Shown here: piece after piece, positions 1-9,996 of the stretch
How the letters are laid out: each line of letters opens with the position of its first letter
Position numbering within the stretch: position 1 is the first letter of the stretch
Origin: Tritrichomonas musculus
Taxonomy: Eukaryota > Parabasalia > Tritrichomonadida > Tritrichomonadidae
Assembly: GCA_039105265.1 (NCBI GenBank)
Contig: JAPFFF010000037.1
Location: 186,001 to 250,000, forward strand
Direction of reading: 5' to 3'
DNA: 64,000 nt
The notes under the pieces: generated by a model
Database searches by the model: none
What the model saw: the letters and a program-made list of their open reading frames with translations, nothing else
Told to the model about the DNA's origin: nothing
Position numbers and translations under genes: made by a program

Positions 1-5
1 ATCTA

Positions 6-29
6 TTTTTTTTTTTTTTTTTTTTTTTT
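6..29. repeat. 24-base poly-T tract
   Basis: An uninterrupted run of 24 T ends 14 bases before the first gene's start codon. Homopolymer tracts like this are common in AT-rich intergenic DNA; its length may be uncertain in any assembly. Confidence 0.9.
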
Positions 30-43
30 GATTTTATAGTTTC

Positions 44-703
44 ATGACAAACCAACAGCCTACTATTTATTCTTCAGCCGAGAATCTACAATCCAAATCA
101 AATCTCCCCACGAAACCTGCTCTTCCACCAAAACCGAGATTTAGCGCATATCCGTCGAAACCTAAAGTTGCCCCTCGCCCTGGTGAAGCTAAACAAAGCC
201 TTTTGCTAAACGGAACTAAAATTCCATCAGATACAAAGCAAAATAATTCAAATATTCCTTCAAAACCTATTTCATCTTCAGAATCTTTATCTTCTAACCA
301 AACTTCAAGTGAAATAATTTCATATGATTCCAATACCACTTCATTAGTCCATGAACGCAGCGTTACCATTGGCAATTTACCTTTAATAGATAATAATGAT
401 CAAAATGAAAATAATGAATGCCAACATGAAAGTGATACTTCTATTGGGTTAACCCAAACTCAACTATTAATAGAAGACGAAAACCTTGACGACATAAATC
501 ATAAAAAAAAAGGTTCATCTCAATCAATTCCAGAATTCCCACAAATTAATGCTAAGCCTCCACCTTTTAAGTTTAAACAATTCAAATATCCATCTGGAAA
601 TTTGTCAGGGACATCAAATTTCCCTGATTTTGATGAGAAACTTAATGAAATGCTAAAAAGTCACCAAGGACCGCGGTTGAAGAATATCAATATGAATTTT
701 TAA
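44..703 (+). CDS. Proline-rich hypothetical protein with SH3-ligand-like motifs
   Basis: The product is 219 residues and I do not recognise the family. The ATG is supported by an in-frame TGA 15 bases upstream (29-31), so the gene is complete at its 5' end. Residues about 22-48 are rich in proline and lysine, with KPALPPKPRF and KPKVAPRP, which look like PxxP ligands for SH3 domains. The centre is Ser/Asn/Asp-rich and probably disordered. The C-terminal 50 residues (PPPFKFKQFKYP, then FDEKLNEMLKSH) look like a short folded or binding segment. No membrane segment or signal peptide is visible. A role as a scaffold or adaptor is inference only. The next gene is more than 700 bases away on the opposite strand. 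Confidence 0.7.
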   Translation: MTNQQPTIYSSAENLQSKSNLPTKPALPPKPRFSAYPSKPKVAPRPGEAKQSLLLNGTKIPSDTKQNNSNIPSKPISSSESLSSNQTSSEIISYDSNTTSLVHERSVTIGNLPLIDNNDQNENNECQHESDTSIGLTQTQLLIEDENLDDINHKKKGSSQSIPEFPQINAKPPPFKFKQFKYPSGNLSGTSNFPDFDEKLNEMLKSHQGPRLKNINMNF

Positions 704-1434
704 CTTCAATTTCTTTTTAATCAGTAATACAAAAATGAAAAAAAATCATATTTTATATTACTATATATCATGGAATATACTATGAGTTGATTTTGACAAA
801 AATTCGCAAATTATAAATTATTATTAATTATACAGATTAGAAACGTTTTATATTAATTATTTATTCGGGTACTTTTTACCAAAATTATAAAAGAGTCTAA
901 ATCATCTTTTGAAGTGAATATAAGCCAGACTTTCGAGTTTTTATAAATCATTATTATAATAGATAACTAAAATAACTCTCATATGGTATATATGACTTTA
1001 TTTATATAAACTATAATTATATAATTCTTTTTGCTTTTAATTTTAATGTTTACTAAGTAATATTAATTTATTTATAAAAAAATTAGCGTGTGAGAATTCA
1101 ATATAAATAACTTAATATTATTAAATTTACCAAAATACAATATAATTTATAAAAAATAAGTCAATAAATGTAATTTTTTTTGATTGTTGGTTATGGTAAT
1201 TCGATTTTATTTTTATTTTTTTTTGATGACAAGTTTAAAACTTATATAACAAATTCTCCTAAAAAAAAGGTATACCAATATAATATTGCCAATAACAAAC
1301 TCATATCAATGATAATAAAAAAAAGAATAAAATTAATCAAAATTTTTACAAACATTATTATAGTATTAATTCATTGGCAAACAATAAAAATATATTTGCT
1401 ATTTTAAACGTGAAAAATGTAGAATAATTAACTA
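704..1434. other. AT-rich intergenic region, no gene seen
   Basis: This 731-base stretch is extremely AT-rich with many runs of A and T. The only longer open frame (1180-1407) starts at TTG and encodes a low-complexity Ile/Lys/Phe peptide, so I do not call it a gene. Genes on both sides converge here, so it should hold both 3' ends. Confidence 0.6.
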
Positions 1435-3459
1435 TCATTTCTTAATGTCATGAAAAACCAAAGGAGCTTTCGAATCAGATTCACTTGACATGTCTTGAAG
1501 CAATGATTTGTGCTTTTTTACATATGGTGATCCAAAATCTGACGATATTGATGGAATTGAAGCCATTGATGATGGGCTTAACCTGCAATTAGGCTGTTGA
1601 TTTGGCATACTTTTTACACATTTAATTGTTGTTGCTTGTATAAACGGTCTTGGGAGATCATTATCATCTTCATCTATATCATCTTCCACATTATTCTGAT
1701 TAGTACTAAAAGTTTTTTGCGGGGAAACAAGGGCATTATTTCTCACCGGAATTGATACTTCTTGCTCTGATTCGGTATATACATTAGTAATATTTTGATG
1801 ATTCATGCTTATATTAACGTTTCCTTGCTTTGGCACATTATTAAGAAAATTGGTGTTTGAAGAATAATCATTTCTTTTAACAATTCCAATTACAATTTCT
1901 TCTTCTGGTTCCTCTTTATTTTTGTCATCACTTGTATCAGGAATAATATTTTTAGTTCGATTCGGAGGCGGCTTCCAAATAATTCCAAAGTTTGGTTTTG
2001 AATTTGAATTCTTCGTTTCAATATCCGAATTCTTAGGATTATTGTTGATTTGAGCTTTTGGGACTTGATTTGGTATGGGCTTTTGTATATTATTTTTATC
2101 TTTAATTTTTGGTTTATAACTATTATTGGCGTTATAATTAGTATTTGAGTGATTATTTTGAATTATATTTTTTTGGTCTTGGTCTTGCTTTTGTTGCTGA
2201 TTTGGATTACTGTTTTGATTTAAAAAAGGTTTTAATGAATTTGGCTCAATTGTTGGCTTGATTTTCTTTTTAATTTTCTTTTTTGCTTTGTTGTCATTCA
2301 AATTTGGCTTATCAATTATATTGTTTTTAGTACTATTTTGAGTGTTTTCTCTTTCTTTTGTTGGATTTTCATTGATATTTACAATATGAGCCTCATTTTT
2401 GTTAGTAATAACATTATCTTGCACGGGTATTTTATCATTTTCTAATATACTATCAGAATTTTTGTTGTATGAATCATCACTATCTAAAAAATTGTTAGGA
2501 GATGGCGGTTTTAAAAAAGGAGATGTCGCTTGCTCAACCAAATTCTGTTGTGATGGGACTTTGTGTGATTTATGCTTATGATGTGAATGGTGATGAGGAA
2601 TATTTTTCTTTCGATCCAATTCATCATCAAATTTGTTATTAGTGGTTGTAGAGGCTTTGGGATCAATTTCAACTTGCCTTTGAACAGGAATTGTTTGCAA
2701 AACAACCTGCGGAACTGCGGGTTGTTGTATAATAACAGGCTGCTGCTGTGGATGCGATTGCATTTGAGCTTGATAATGCAATAAAGGCTCAGAAATTGTA
2801 GAGGTAAGTTTAACAATTTGATTTTCAACGTTTGAAATTCTGTTTTCAATTTTTTTCTGTAAGTGTTTTTTTTCATTATGATGCCTTAATTCTTTCTTTA
2901 TTTCTTTCAAGGTTTTTTGAATATCTTCAGATTCCGCATTTGGTGTGCTCTTAACTGGTTCAGAAGGGAAAAAGTTTGTGTATAACTGTGTTTGATTAAT
3001 TGCATAAGGCATTCGAAGACTTTGCCACAAACTTGCTATATTAGGATGCGATTTGATAATATGTTTATCTAAGAAAAAGGCAGATTTAAAAACTTTATTG
3101 CAAGTAGGGCATTGAGCACCAATAATAATATTTTGTGTTTCATTTTCTAAAATCTCTTTGAGATTATGGTTTTCGAGTTCTTTTTGTTTAATCAATTCTG
3201 TGAAATCATCGTAAGATGTGCATAAATATCCAATAATAACTTGGAGAACTTGAAGCAATTTTAAAATCAAAGCAGGATTTCCGAGAGGAACAGTTGTAGC
3301 CTGTAAAAATTGTTGAGCAATTAGCTTCATTGACTCAATTCCATTAGGAGATCGAAGAGATATTGGATCAACGGTCTGTATTAAATCCCAATCAATAGAT
3401 CCCGAGTCTGTTAAAGTAGATGCAAGAGATGGAATTACAGGCTGATTATTCTCAAGCAT
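1435..3459 (-). CDS. DZIP1: DZIP1-like ciliary zinc finger protein
   Basis: The product is 674 residues. The first 140 follow the layout of the DZIP1/Iguana N-terminal domain: an acidic-Trp motif (IDWDLIQTVDP, about residue 22), a hydrophobic helix (ALILKLLQVLQVIIGYL, about 63-80), a short coiled coil, then one C2H2 finger with CPTC, FL and HIIKSH (about 116-139). A second coiled coil follows (about 180-225). The remaining two thirds are Asn/Gln/Lys-rich and disordered, with His- and Lys-rich patches. In animals DZIP1 acts at the basal body and transition zone in cilium formation; a similar role at trichomonad flagellar bases is inference. The gene is divergent from the next one with 80 bases between the starts; TCATA lies a few bases upstream of the ATG. 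The family call rests on the N-terminus only. Confidence 0.72.
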   Translation of the reverse strand: MLENNQPVIPSLASTLTDSGSIDWDLIQTVDPISLRSPNGIESMKLIAQQFLQATTVPLGNPALILKLLQVLQVIIGYLCTSYDDFTELIKQKELENHNLKEILENETQNIIIGAQCPTCNKVFKSAFFLDKHIIKSHPNIASLWQSLRMPYAINQTQLYTNFFPSEPVKSTPNAESEDIQKTLKEIKKELRHHNEKKHLQKKIENRISNVENQIVKLTSTISEPLLHYQAQMQSHPQQQPVIIQQPAVPQVVLQTIPVQRQVEIDPKASTTTNNKFDDELDRKKNIPHHHSHHKHKSHKVPSQQNLVEQATSPFLKPPSPNNFLDSDDSYNKNSDSILENDKIPVQDNVITNKNEAHIVNINENPTKERENTQNSTKNNIIDKPNLNDNKAKKKIKKKIKPTIEPNSLKPFLNQNSNPNQQQKQDQDQKNIIQNNHSNTNYNANNSYKPKIKDKNNIQKPIPNQVPKAQINNNPKNSDIETKNSNSKPNFGIIWKPPPNRTKNIIPDTSDDKNKEEPEEEIVIGIVKRNDYSSNTNFLNNVPKQGNVNISMNHQNITNVYTESEQEVSIPVRNNALVSPQKTFSTNQNNVEDDIDEDDNDLPRPFIQATTIKCVKSMPNQQPNCRLSPSSMASIPSISSDFGSPYVKKHKSLLQDMSSESDSKAPLVFHDIKK

Positions 3460-3463
3460 CCGT

Positions 3464-3468
3464 TATGA
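3464..3468 (-). promoter_or_regulatory. Initiator-like TCATA before the DZIP1-like gene
   Basis: On the minus strand the pentamer TCATA lies four bases before the ATG at 3459. It fits the trichomonad initiator consensus TCA-Y-(T/A), which sits very close to start codons. In AT-rich DNA such a match can be chance. Confidence 0.35.
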
Positions 3469-3534
3469 AAATAAAATTGTGTAAAATCTCAAAATTTTAA
3501 AATTTTAAATCGACCAAATATAATCACAAAACTT

Positions 3535-3539
3535 TCACA
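3535..3539 (+). promoter_or_regulatory. Initiator-like TCACA before the membrane protein gene
   Basis: TCACA immediately abuts the ATG at 3540 and fits the TCA-Y-(T/A) initiator consensus known from trichomonads. If it is used, the 5' UTR would be only about three bases. Confidence 0.35.
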
Positions 3540-5093
3540 ATGTCTAATATAATTGATATCCACCAGAATGGCGAGGAATTAGATATTGTTGACTATGAAA
3601 AAGAATCTACTGAACATTTTTCGATTTTTTCAAATAGTCAAGTTAAAACATTATTACTATCATTATTATTTTATTTCATATTAGAAGGATCTTACGTATT
3701 TACAGCTGTCAAGTCGCCTCCTTATGTTAACACAACAACTTTCTTTTATCCCATCACCCATGATGAGTCACCAACAGCTGCAGACGTTTTTGTTCATGTC
3801 GAGAAGCTAACTAATCTTCATAAATTTTTCAGAATTGATGGCGTTGTTGTGAGAAGATTTTTAAATAATTCCGCATCTGATCCACTTGAAATTTTCAGTG
3901 CTATCAATTATGAAAAAAATGGAAAAATTACAAGATCCATTAATACCTCAAAAACCGGTAAACCTCTTAGATATACATGCAAATTTGAACACGGTGCCGA
4001 ATTTTCAAACAGATTTCTAATTATTAATGAGCCAATTCATAACTTTGATTCTTTAAATGTATCGTTATTAATTAACAGTACCAATTTTGAAAGTTCTAAA
4101 GTAACTGGGTTTAATTTTCGATATTCTTTTGCTCAACCAAATTTGCTTAAATATGCAAACTCAATCAAAATAATTTTCACAATTAGCTCTTTAGTTGTTT
4201 TTATAGATTATGTTCGTTCTTTGTATTCGAAAAACAAAACCATTTTTGAGCAAAATTCTAGCTCAAATTATATTTTTTCAACTTTATTACTTTCACTAGG
4301 ATTTACTGCTATTTTTGCTTTGAATCCACTTGAAATTGTATACTTCTGGTTAAATATAAATCGATCAGTTGTATCTGAGGGAATTTTATATAAGATTTTA
4401 ACAGCTTTGTCTCCCATATTATTTTCATTATTTATGACGATTTTTAAACTTTTTACATACTATTTGATCGACACGACAATTCATAATAGTGAAGACATTG
4501 ATAAACAATGGGCGATGTTCTATGGCATTTTCATTATTTTCTTTGAAATTATTGAAACTCTAGCTGGTCTCCAAAACTCAGATATTTACAAAAATATAAT
4601 AAAGTCTGGTTCACTTAGTCTTGATGGATACGTTAATTTGACTCTCCTTGATCGAATATTAATGACTCTTCAATTAGTTTATTGCATTTCCACACTTTTA
4701 CTTCTTGCATATTCATATCGCGTATCCAACAAAAACAATAAAATGAAATTTATTTCTTATGGATTATTTATATTCTTATCACTAATTATGACACTTTCGT
4801 CTGAAGTTTTTCTTTCAAGTCTGAAAGTTACAAAACATACTTCAATATCTTTACTTTTCTATCAAACCGCACATATTCTCTCATCAATTATCTTTTATTT
4901 ATTCCAGGATGCTGACACAAGTTTGTTTGAATCAATAAATGATAAAGACCAATATCATTCTAACAATGCTGATAATGGGATTTCTCCTGATATCGAATCA
5001 GATAATGAAAATAATATTAAGTTTGAAGCTATTGATGACATCGATAATGAAAATAATGATGAAGATCATACTGAAATTGATGAAAACAATTAG
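3540..5093 (+). CDS. Multi-pass membrane protein with lumenal domain (1+7 TM)
   Basis: The product is 517 residues. A first hydrophobic segment (about 34-55) acts as a signal anchor. It is followed by about 150 residues with several N-x-S/T sites and beta-strand-like sequence, so this part probably faces the lumen or outside. Seven further hydrophobic segments follow (about 208-226, 245-268, 285-310, 324-345, 373-395, 403-425, 433-456), then an acidic Asn/Asp/Glu-rich cytoplasmic tail of about 60 residues. One leading TM, a lumenal beta domain and seven TM helices is the layout of the Wntless/TMEM181/GOST-type trafficking proteins, but I see no diagnostic motif, so family membership is inference. 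The gene is complete and shares an 80-base divergent spacer with the DZIP1-like gene. Confidence 0.75.
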   Translation: MSNIIDIHQNGEELDIVDYEKESTEHFSIFSNSQVKTLLLSLLFYFILEGSYVFTAVKSPPYVNTTTFFYPITHDESPTAADVFVHVEKLTNLHKFFRIDGVVVRRFLNNSASDPLEIFSAINYEKNGKITRSINTSKTGKPLRYTCKFEHGAEFSNRFLIINEPIHNFDSLNVSLLINSTNFESSKVTGFNFRYSFAQPNLLKYANSIKIIFTISSLVVFIDYVRSLYSKNKTIFEQNSSSNYIFSTLLLSLGFTAIFALNPLEIVYFWLNINRSVVSEGILYKILTALSPILFSLFMTIFKLFTYYLIDTTIHNSEDIDKQWAMFYGIFIIFFEIIETLAGLQNSDIYKNIIKSGSLSLDGYVNLTLLDRILMTLQLVYCISTLLLLAYSYRVSNKNNKMKFISYGLFIFLSLIMTLSSEVFLSSLKVTKHTSISLLFYQTAHILSSIIFYLFQDADTSLFESINDKDQYHSNNADNGISPDIESDNENNIKFEAIDDIDNENNDEDHTEIDENN

Positions 5094-5426
5094 AATTATG
5101 ATGCTATTATTAAATATTTTAATTTTATTATAAAAGTACTTATCTACAAAATTTGACATATTATTTCTTACTTCATATTCCGTCTTTTTAGCTTATTTGA
5201 ATTTAATTGTGATACTATATTAATTCTTTATGAAAAATTCATAATGATTACCCTATTAATTTGTGCATGTGATATATAAAAACATATTTTTATAATAATA
5301 TTTAAGCATGAGATCCAAAATGATTTTAGAGTAAAAAAAAAAAATGGTCAATCGAAACTCTTTTCAAATCACAATTTCAAAAATATAACCACAGTTTCAT
5401 CAAATAGAATAGAGATTTTATATTAA
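5094..5426. other. AT-rich intergenic region, no feature seen
   Basis: This 333-base gap between two co-oriented genes is AT-rich. A 12-A run lies near 5333-5343. I see no RNA gene, repeat or extra open frame. Confidence 0.6.
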
Positions 5427-8400
5427 ATGTCAATTAACGCAAACAGTTTCGAATTGGATTCTTTTATAAATCAAAAAATTTGTTCATGTTATGATTCTGA
5501 TTGTCATGTACCAGATTTTTTCTCAATCATTCAACAAGAAAAACCTGATGAAGATGAGTTAACCAAAAAAAAATATTGCGCAAATGAAGACGCTTATGAA
5601 TGTGTTGTGCCTGACTCTAATAACGATAAAGCTGAGAAAAATAATCAAAGCCGTTTTTATAATGATCATCCTTACATCGCTAAAGAATCGATCTTTTTTG
5701 ATAAATATGAATATCCAGACGATGTTAAAAACGCAATTGATAATGTTAATTCATTAGAACGTATCTTTTTAGGTTATTTTACTTTAGCAGATTTTTTTTA
5801 TTGCTCGTATGATAAAAATATTGTTTTGTTTAATACAGAAGGAACAGTTTATAAAATTTCTGATGATAATTATAACATTATTTCATGCGATGCCGCGCTT
5901 CCAGATAAATTTATTTATGAAACAAAAAATGTCAAGTTTCTTTTAATTTATTCAACAGAAAATTCTGTTTCAGTTATTCCAATAGGTAAAAACTATATAT
6001 ATGACAAAACAAAAATCACTTCTATTCGGACTTCATTTATCCCTACAATAATTAAGGTATATCCTACAGAAACTTCATCCAATATATTCATTGGAAGTAA
6101 TACTGGAGATGTTTATGGACTTTTCTATAAATACAACCAAGCTAAAGCGAAAATTGATATAACTATTCAAAATCTATCATCAAATATTTTTCTTTCTCTA
6201 ATTCCTAAATTTTTAAGATATACACATCAAATTATTAATATTTGTTTTGATAGTACAACCAATTTTCTTGCAGCAATCGACTCCCTTTCTAATATACGCT
6301 TTTTTAAATATAGTGCCAAAGATAAAAAATTAACCGAAGTTTCTAGATATGATTCTCAAATCGAAGGCGCAAATAAAGAAAAAATTGTATCAATCAATGA
6401 AATCCCAATATCAGATTCCGAAAATACCCGATTTGTTTGCGTCACGGAAAGCGGAAAGCGATTATTTTTTGGAACAAATACCGGATCATATCCAAATGAT
6501 CAAATTATCTTACTTCAGCAAGTTTTTGTTCCAAAAGATCTTGTCAATCTCCAATTGATTTCTGGTGGATATTTTTTAAATACTTCAATCTTTGTATATC
6601 CGAATTTTATCGTCGTATTTCATCCATATTATGACCCTCATCAGCCTCCAATTAGACCAAAAGAATTTTTTGATGTTCTCGACTTCCATGATCCTCAACC
6701 TATTAGTATTATTGTTCCTAATCACAAATATCAAAATCAAACATTCAGACTCTTTTATCATGAATTAATGTGGGAACATATTGAAGGTCCATCAGTTTGC
6801 TATTTAATGTGCGCTGAATCTTACTATAAGCTTACATTTTCTCGACCAGTTGATGTTTTGTTAAAATTAATAATGGAATCCAAAGGGCACTTTTCAAATT
6901 CAATTCGAGATTGGATGTCATATTACGGAGAAGATGCAGAATCAGCAGCTACTTTATTACTTTTAGCTTCGGAATACATGGAGAAAGAAGAGATGAAAGA
7001 AAAAAATGAGAAATCTTCGACTGATAATTCATCCCTTAAAGTGAAACGAGATAAAGAGATTAAATCACTTGAAGTGCGATGGGCGCTTACAATTCTTTAT
7101 CAATATTCAACGATGAAAATTAATCAAGCATTTCCATCAGATTCATTTCAATTGTTATCGATTAGCAACGCTAATAATATTAATTCTTTATCTCCAACCT
7201 GTGCTGGTTTTGTTCAAAGGGCATCTAAACTTTTGTCTCTTTTTTGGCAAACTCCTGTTTTTACAAACAATTCTAATGACCAATATTGTTTATCGCCCAT
7301 ATTCAGAAAATTACCACCAAATTTAAAAAAGCAGTTGGAAAATTTAATAACCCTTTCTATTGCATATACAAATAAGAAACGCACTCTTGATTCCTCTCAA
7401 ACAAAAACTCCCTATCAAAGGAAAGAAGAATCTGATGAATCAATACTTTTTGAAAAACTTCGTGAATATTTGGAAAAAATCATAGATATTATAAAGTTCA
7501 TTGAAGTTGTTTCAAAACAGAGTTCATTTATTGATCGAGCATTTAAAAATTTAGAACCAAAAGCTCAAGAAAGGCTTTCAATTGAATCATTCGGATCTGA
7601 AATTCAACAAATGTCCTTGTACGATGCACTTCGTGAATTCGCAGCTTCATTGTATGTTATTGATTCAAATATATATCAACTTTTATATAAAGAATGCTCA
7701 AATTTTTTATCAATAGAGGATCGAGAAATCATTGATGCTACCAATAATTTAGGAAAACAGCCATGCGATCATTCATTGCGAGAAGAAGCGAGAGACATTT
7801 ATCTTAAGTATATCAGACAACCATTTAAGCTCGATAAAATTGTTGAGCTTTTTAGCATGGGAGATGAGAAATATTCAAAAGGAATCATTGATATCTGCTT
7901 AAGTAAGGCAAGTGCAAATGATCCAAAGCAGATTGCTCTTGAATGGTATAATGGTGGAAGAAGCAAACTTGATTATCGGGGTCGTTATTATTTCGATAAG
8001 CGTTATGAATGTTATGAATTTATTTTCCAGTTAATTGAAAGAGAAAACTACAAAGGTATTGAGCAGTTGTTGAAATCAAATGATGAAATATTTCATATCT
8101 GCTTATATCATAGAATGCTAACAAAAGATCATATAAAAGATCTTCTTACTATCAGTTCCAAATACATCGAATCTTTTCTGGAAGAATATGCACCTGATCA
8201 TTTATGGATATATTATTCAGCTCAAAATAACTATGCTAAAAGTGCAGATAAATTGAATAAAATGATTAATGACCCCAATAAAGATTTTGAATTGTATAAA
8301 AGGAAGAAATGGCTTCTTTATGTAAGCCAACTTGCCTCTGCTTCCAAACAAAATGAATTAAAAAATGAGGCTATCGTAAAATATAAACTTGCAGAAATTC

Positions 8401-9011
8401 AAGATATGTTACGGCAAAGGACTACAAGAAATATGCAAAATGATGATCTTAATAAGAAGTTGCTTAGTTCCAATGAACTTTTTAATCGTTGTTGTGAGGA
8501 ATTACAGTGGGATCTTGTTTTAAATATCCTCTCATTTTCATCTACTTCGGGCTTAATTAAATCTTCAATTATTTCAAAAGCATGGTCAAATTATTTCCAA
8601 AGAAATCTTTGGAATGAAAGTCTAGGAGAAGCTGCCAAAAGTATCGAAAATACTTGCTTATTTAATAAATATATGCCTAATAATGAAGTTTGCAATCCTT
8701 CAATCACACTTCCTGTTTTTGAAGAGCATCGATTAAGAAAGAAAGGTGATGCATTATGGGCAGTAATTACAATGATAAATGCAAGCTTTGATAAGCATTT
8801 AATCTTAAAAGCTTACTTGGACGCCCTTGAAAATCCTGATATAAGCCAAGATGTTAGATTTGACTTTAGTTATGCAGCTGCTTATTTGTTTTCAAAAGGA
8901 GCAAATCCAAGAGGAAGGGATATGACTAAAATGAAAGAATACTTCCTTTCGAAAGCAACACGTTGCAAGTACTATCAAGAAGCTGCTGAGAAAATGAAAT
9001 TTATAGTTTAA
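5427..9011 (+). CDS. NUP155: Nucleoporin Nup155/Nup170 family
   Basis: The product is 1194 residues, somewhat shorter than animal Nup155 (about 1390). The N-terminal half (about 95-480) reads as the Nup155 beta-propeller. Characteristic stretches are visible: LERIFLGYFTLADFFYCS, a strand series ending in NIFIGSNTGDVYGLFY, then LSLIPKFLRYTHQIINICFD and SNIRFFKYS, which align with the SFLVPSLL...DDPIVQIAID...VIQVYDL region of Nup155. The C-terminal 700 residues are all-helical, as in the Nup155 solenoid, with a charged linker at about 530-555. In other eukaryotes this protein sits in the inner ring of the nuclear pore and anchors it to the membrane. The first 60 residues include a Cys-rich patch (CSCYDSDCH) that I do not recognise from the family. 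The reading frame is intact. Confidence 0.82.
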   Translation: MSINANSFELDSFINQKICSCYDSDCHVPDFFSIIQQEKPDEDELTKKKYCANEDAYECVVPDSNNDKAEKNNQSRFYNDHPYIAKESIFFDKYEYPDDVKNAIDNVNSLERIFLGYFTLADFFYCSYDKNIVLFNTEGTVYKISDDNYNIISCDAALPDKFIYETKNVKFLLIYSTENSVSVIPIGKNYIYDKTKITSIRTSFIPTIIKVYPTETSSNIFIGSNTGDVYGLFYKYNQAKAKIDITIQNLSSNIFLSLIPKFLRYTHQIINICFDSTTNFLAAIDSLSNIRFFKYSAKDKKLTEVSRYDSQIEGANKEKIVSINEIPISDSENTRFVCVTESGKRLFFGTNTGSYPNDQIILLQQVFVPKDLVNLQLISGGYFLNTSIFVYPNFIVVFHPYYDPHQPPIRPKEFFDVLDFHDPQPISIIVPNHKYQNQTFRLFYHELMWEHIEGPSVCYLMCAESYYKLTFSRPVDVLLKLIMESKGHFSNSIRDWMSYYGEDAESAATLLLLASEYMEKEEMKEKNEKSSTDNSSLKVKRDKEIKSLEVRWALTILYQYSTMKINQAFPSDSFQLLSISNANNINSLSPTCAGFVQRASKLLSLFWQTPVFTNNSNDQYCLSPIFRKLPPNLKKQLENLITLSIAYTNKKRTLDSSQTKTPYQRKEESDESILFEKLREYLEKIIDIIKFIEVVSKQSSFIDRAFKNLEPKAQERLSIESFGSEIQQMSLYDALREFAASLYVIDSNIYQLLYKECSNFLSIEDREIIDATNNLGKQPCDHSLREEARDIYLKYIRQPFKLDKIVELFSMGDEKYSKGIIDICLSKASANDPKQIALEWYNGGRSKLDYRGRYYFDKRYECYEFIFQLIERENYKGIEQLLKSNDEIFHICLYHRMLTKDHIKDLLTISSKYIESFLEEYAPDHLWIYYSAQNNYAKSADKLNKMINDPNKDFELYKRKKWLLYVSQLASASKQNELKNEAIVKYKLAEIQDMLRQRTTRNMQNDDLNKKLLSSNELFNRCCEELQWDLVLNILSFSSTSGLIKSSIISKAWSNYFQRNLWNESLGEAAKSIENTCLFNKYMPNNEVCNPSITLPVFEEHRLRKKGDALWAVITMINASFDKHLILKAYLDALENPDISQDVRFDFSYAAAYLFSKGANPRGRDMTKMKEYFLSKATRCKYYQEAAEKMKFIV

Positions 9012-9155
9012 ATTTCTATATTTATTAATGCTGCTGTTTTAATAATTATTATAAAGCAAAAAAATATTATTATAATATTAGATTTTTTTTTTTATTTCAA
9101 GAGATCGATCTCTGTAATGTGATCATTTCATATATAAAGCACTAAGATATTCAGT

Positions 9156-9216
9156 ATCATTTATGAGTTGAATTTATTACTTTAAATATTTTCATAATCA
9201 TTTATGAATTGAATTT
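9156..9216. repeat. 20-base direct repeat, two copies
   Basis: ATCATTTATGARTTGAATTT occurs at 9156-9175 and 9197-9216, offset by 41 bases with one mismatch. The second copy runs into a poly-A tract. The function is unknown. Confidence 0.75.
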
Positions 9217-9331
9217 AAAAAAAAAAAAAAAAAATGAATTTGATGTACGATTCTAAAACATTTGAATCTTGGAATAATGATTTTGTGGAATGAATATGAT
9301 GTTTTTAAACATATATATGTTTAAGGTATAT

Positions 9332-9553
9332 ATCCAGTACTTTTAATAACCGCAATTTTTTTTGACATTCTCAAAGAATAAAATGACATGTTAAATAAAA
9401 AACGATTATTTTCATCCATTTCATATAACATGTCATTTTATTTAAATTGTAAAATACGTGTCAAAAACAAAACTAGTCAATTTAAACTTTTTCAGAGACA
9501 TGCAACTATTCAAATAATAAACGTTCTCCTTTTCAAAAAATAACGTACTGGAT
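9332..9553. mobile_element. MITE-like element with nested inverted repeats
   Basis: Three nested complementary pairs define a 222-base unit. The ends are ATCCAGTAC (9332-9340) and GTACTGGAT (9545-9553). Inside are TTTTTGACA (9359-9367) with TGTCAAAAA (9459-9467), and a perfect 17-base pair of arms, AATAAAATGACATGTTA (9377-9393) with its complement at 9426-9442. There is no coding capacity. Ends with CAGT near the tip are reminiscent of Tc1/mariner termini, so this may be a non-autonomous derivative. A clean target duplication is not evident, and a simple cruciform-forming sequence is an alternative. Confidence 0.5.
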
Positions 9554-9984
9554 TTGTAATTAACTAAAAAAAAAAAACAATATAAAAGTGTGTAAAAGCA
9601 GTTTTACAATTCTATATTTACAATTGCTCAATGTGGAATGTTGATGTTATTTTTAATTAAGTTGTTTATTTTTTCTATTGAAAAAAGATTTTAAATACTA
9701 TATCAAAATTAATAGTTTACAAACATATTAAGTATTTACATGTATTTTTAAATTATTATATAATGATTTAGTTATTAATATATTTAATATATATTCAAAA
9801 GATTAAATTTAATTTATTAATTTGAAAATAATAAAAATCAGTCAAGATATTTACAATTGAATTATCTTTTCACAATATTTTATTTCAAATTTTGGATGAT
9901 CAAATGGTTCTTTTTTCTGAGCATTTGGATATCAAAAAAAAATTTCAATACTGATGATTTCTAGTTTAGAATTTTTTTTACGAG

Positions 9985-9989
9985 TCATT
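9985..9989 (+). promoter_or_regulatory. Initiator-like TCATT before the kinase gene
   Basis: TCATT lies seven bases before the ATG at 9997 and fits TCA-Y-(T/A). Its closeness to the ATG supports starting the gene at 9997, not at the upstream TTG. Confidence 0.35.
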
Positions 9990-9996
9990 TTTCTTG

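Larger units (their letters stand above)
9012..9996. other. Intergenic region with MITE-like element and short repeats
   Basis: Nearly 1 kb without a gene. It holds a 20-base direct repeat (9156-9175 and 9197-9216), an A-run near 9217-9233 and a 222-base inverted-repeat element listed separately. The last 440 bases before the kinase show nothing beyond AT-rich sequence. Confidence 0.65.

Noticed and set aside
1180-1407. 75-codon open frame in the first intergenic region
   Set aside because: It begins with TTG, is low-complexity Ile/Lys/Phe and is what AT-rich non-coding DNA yields by chance.
9994-9996. Start of the kinase at TTG 9994
   Set aside because: The next codon is an ATG with an initiator-like element seven bases upstream; eukaryotic starts at TTG are unlikely.
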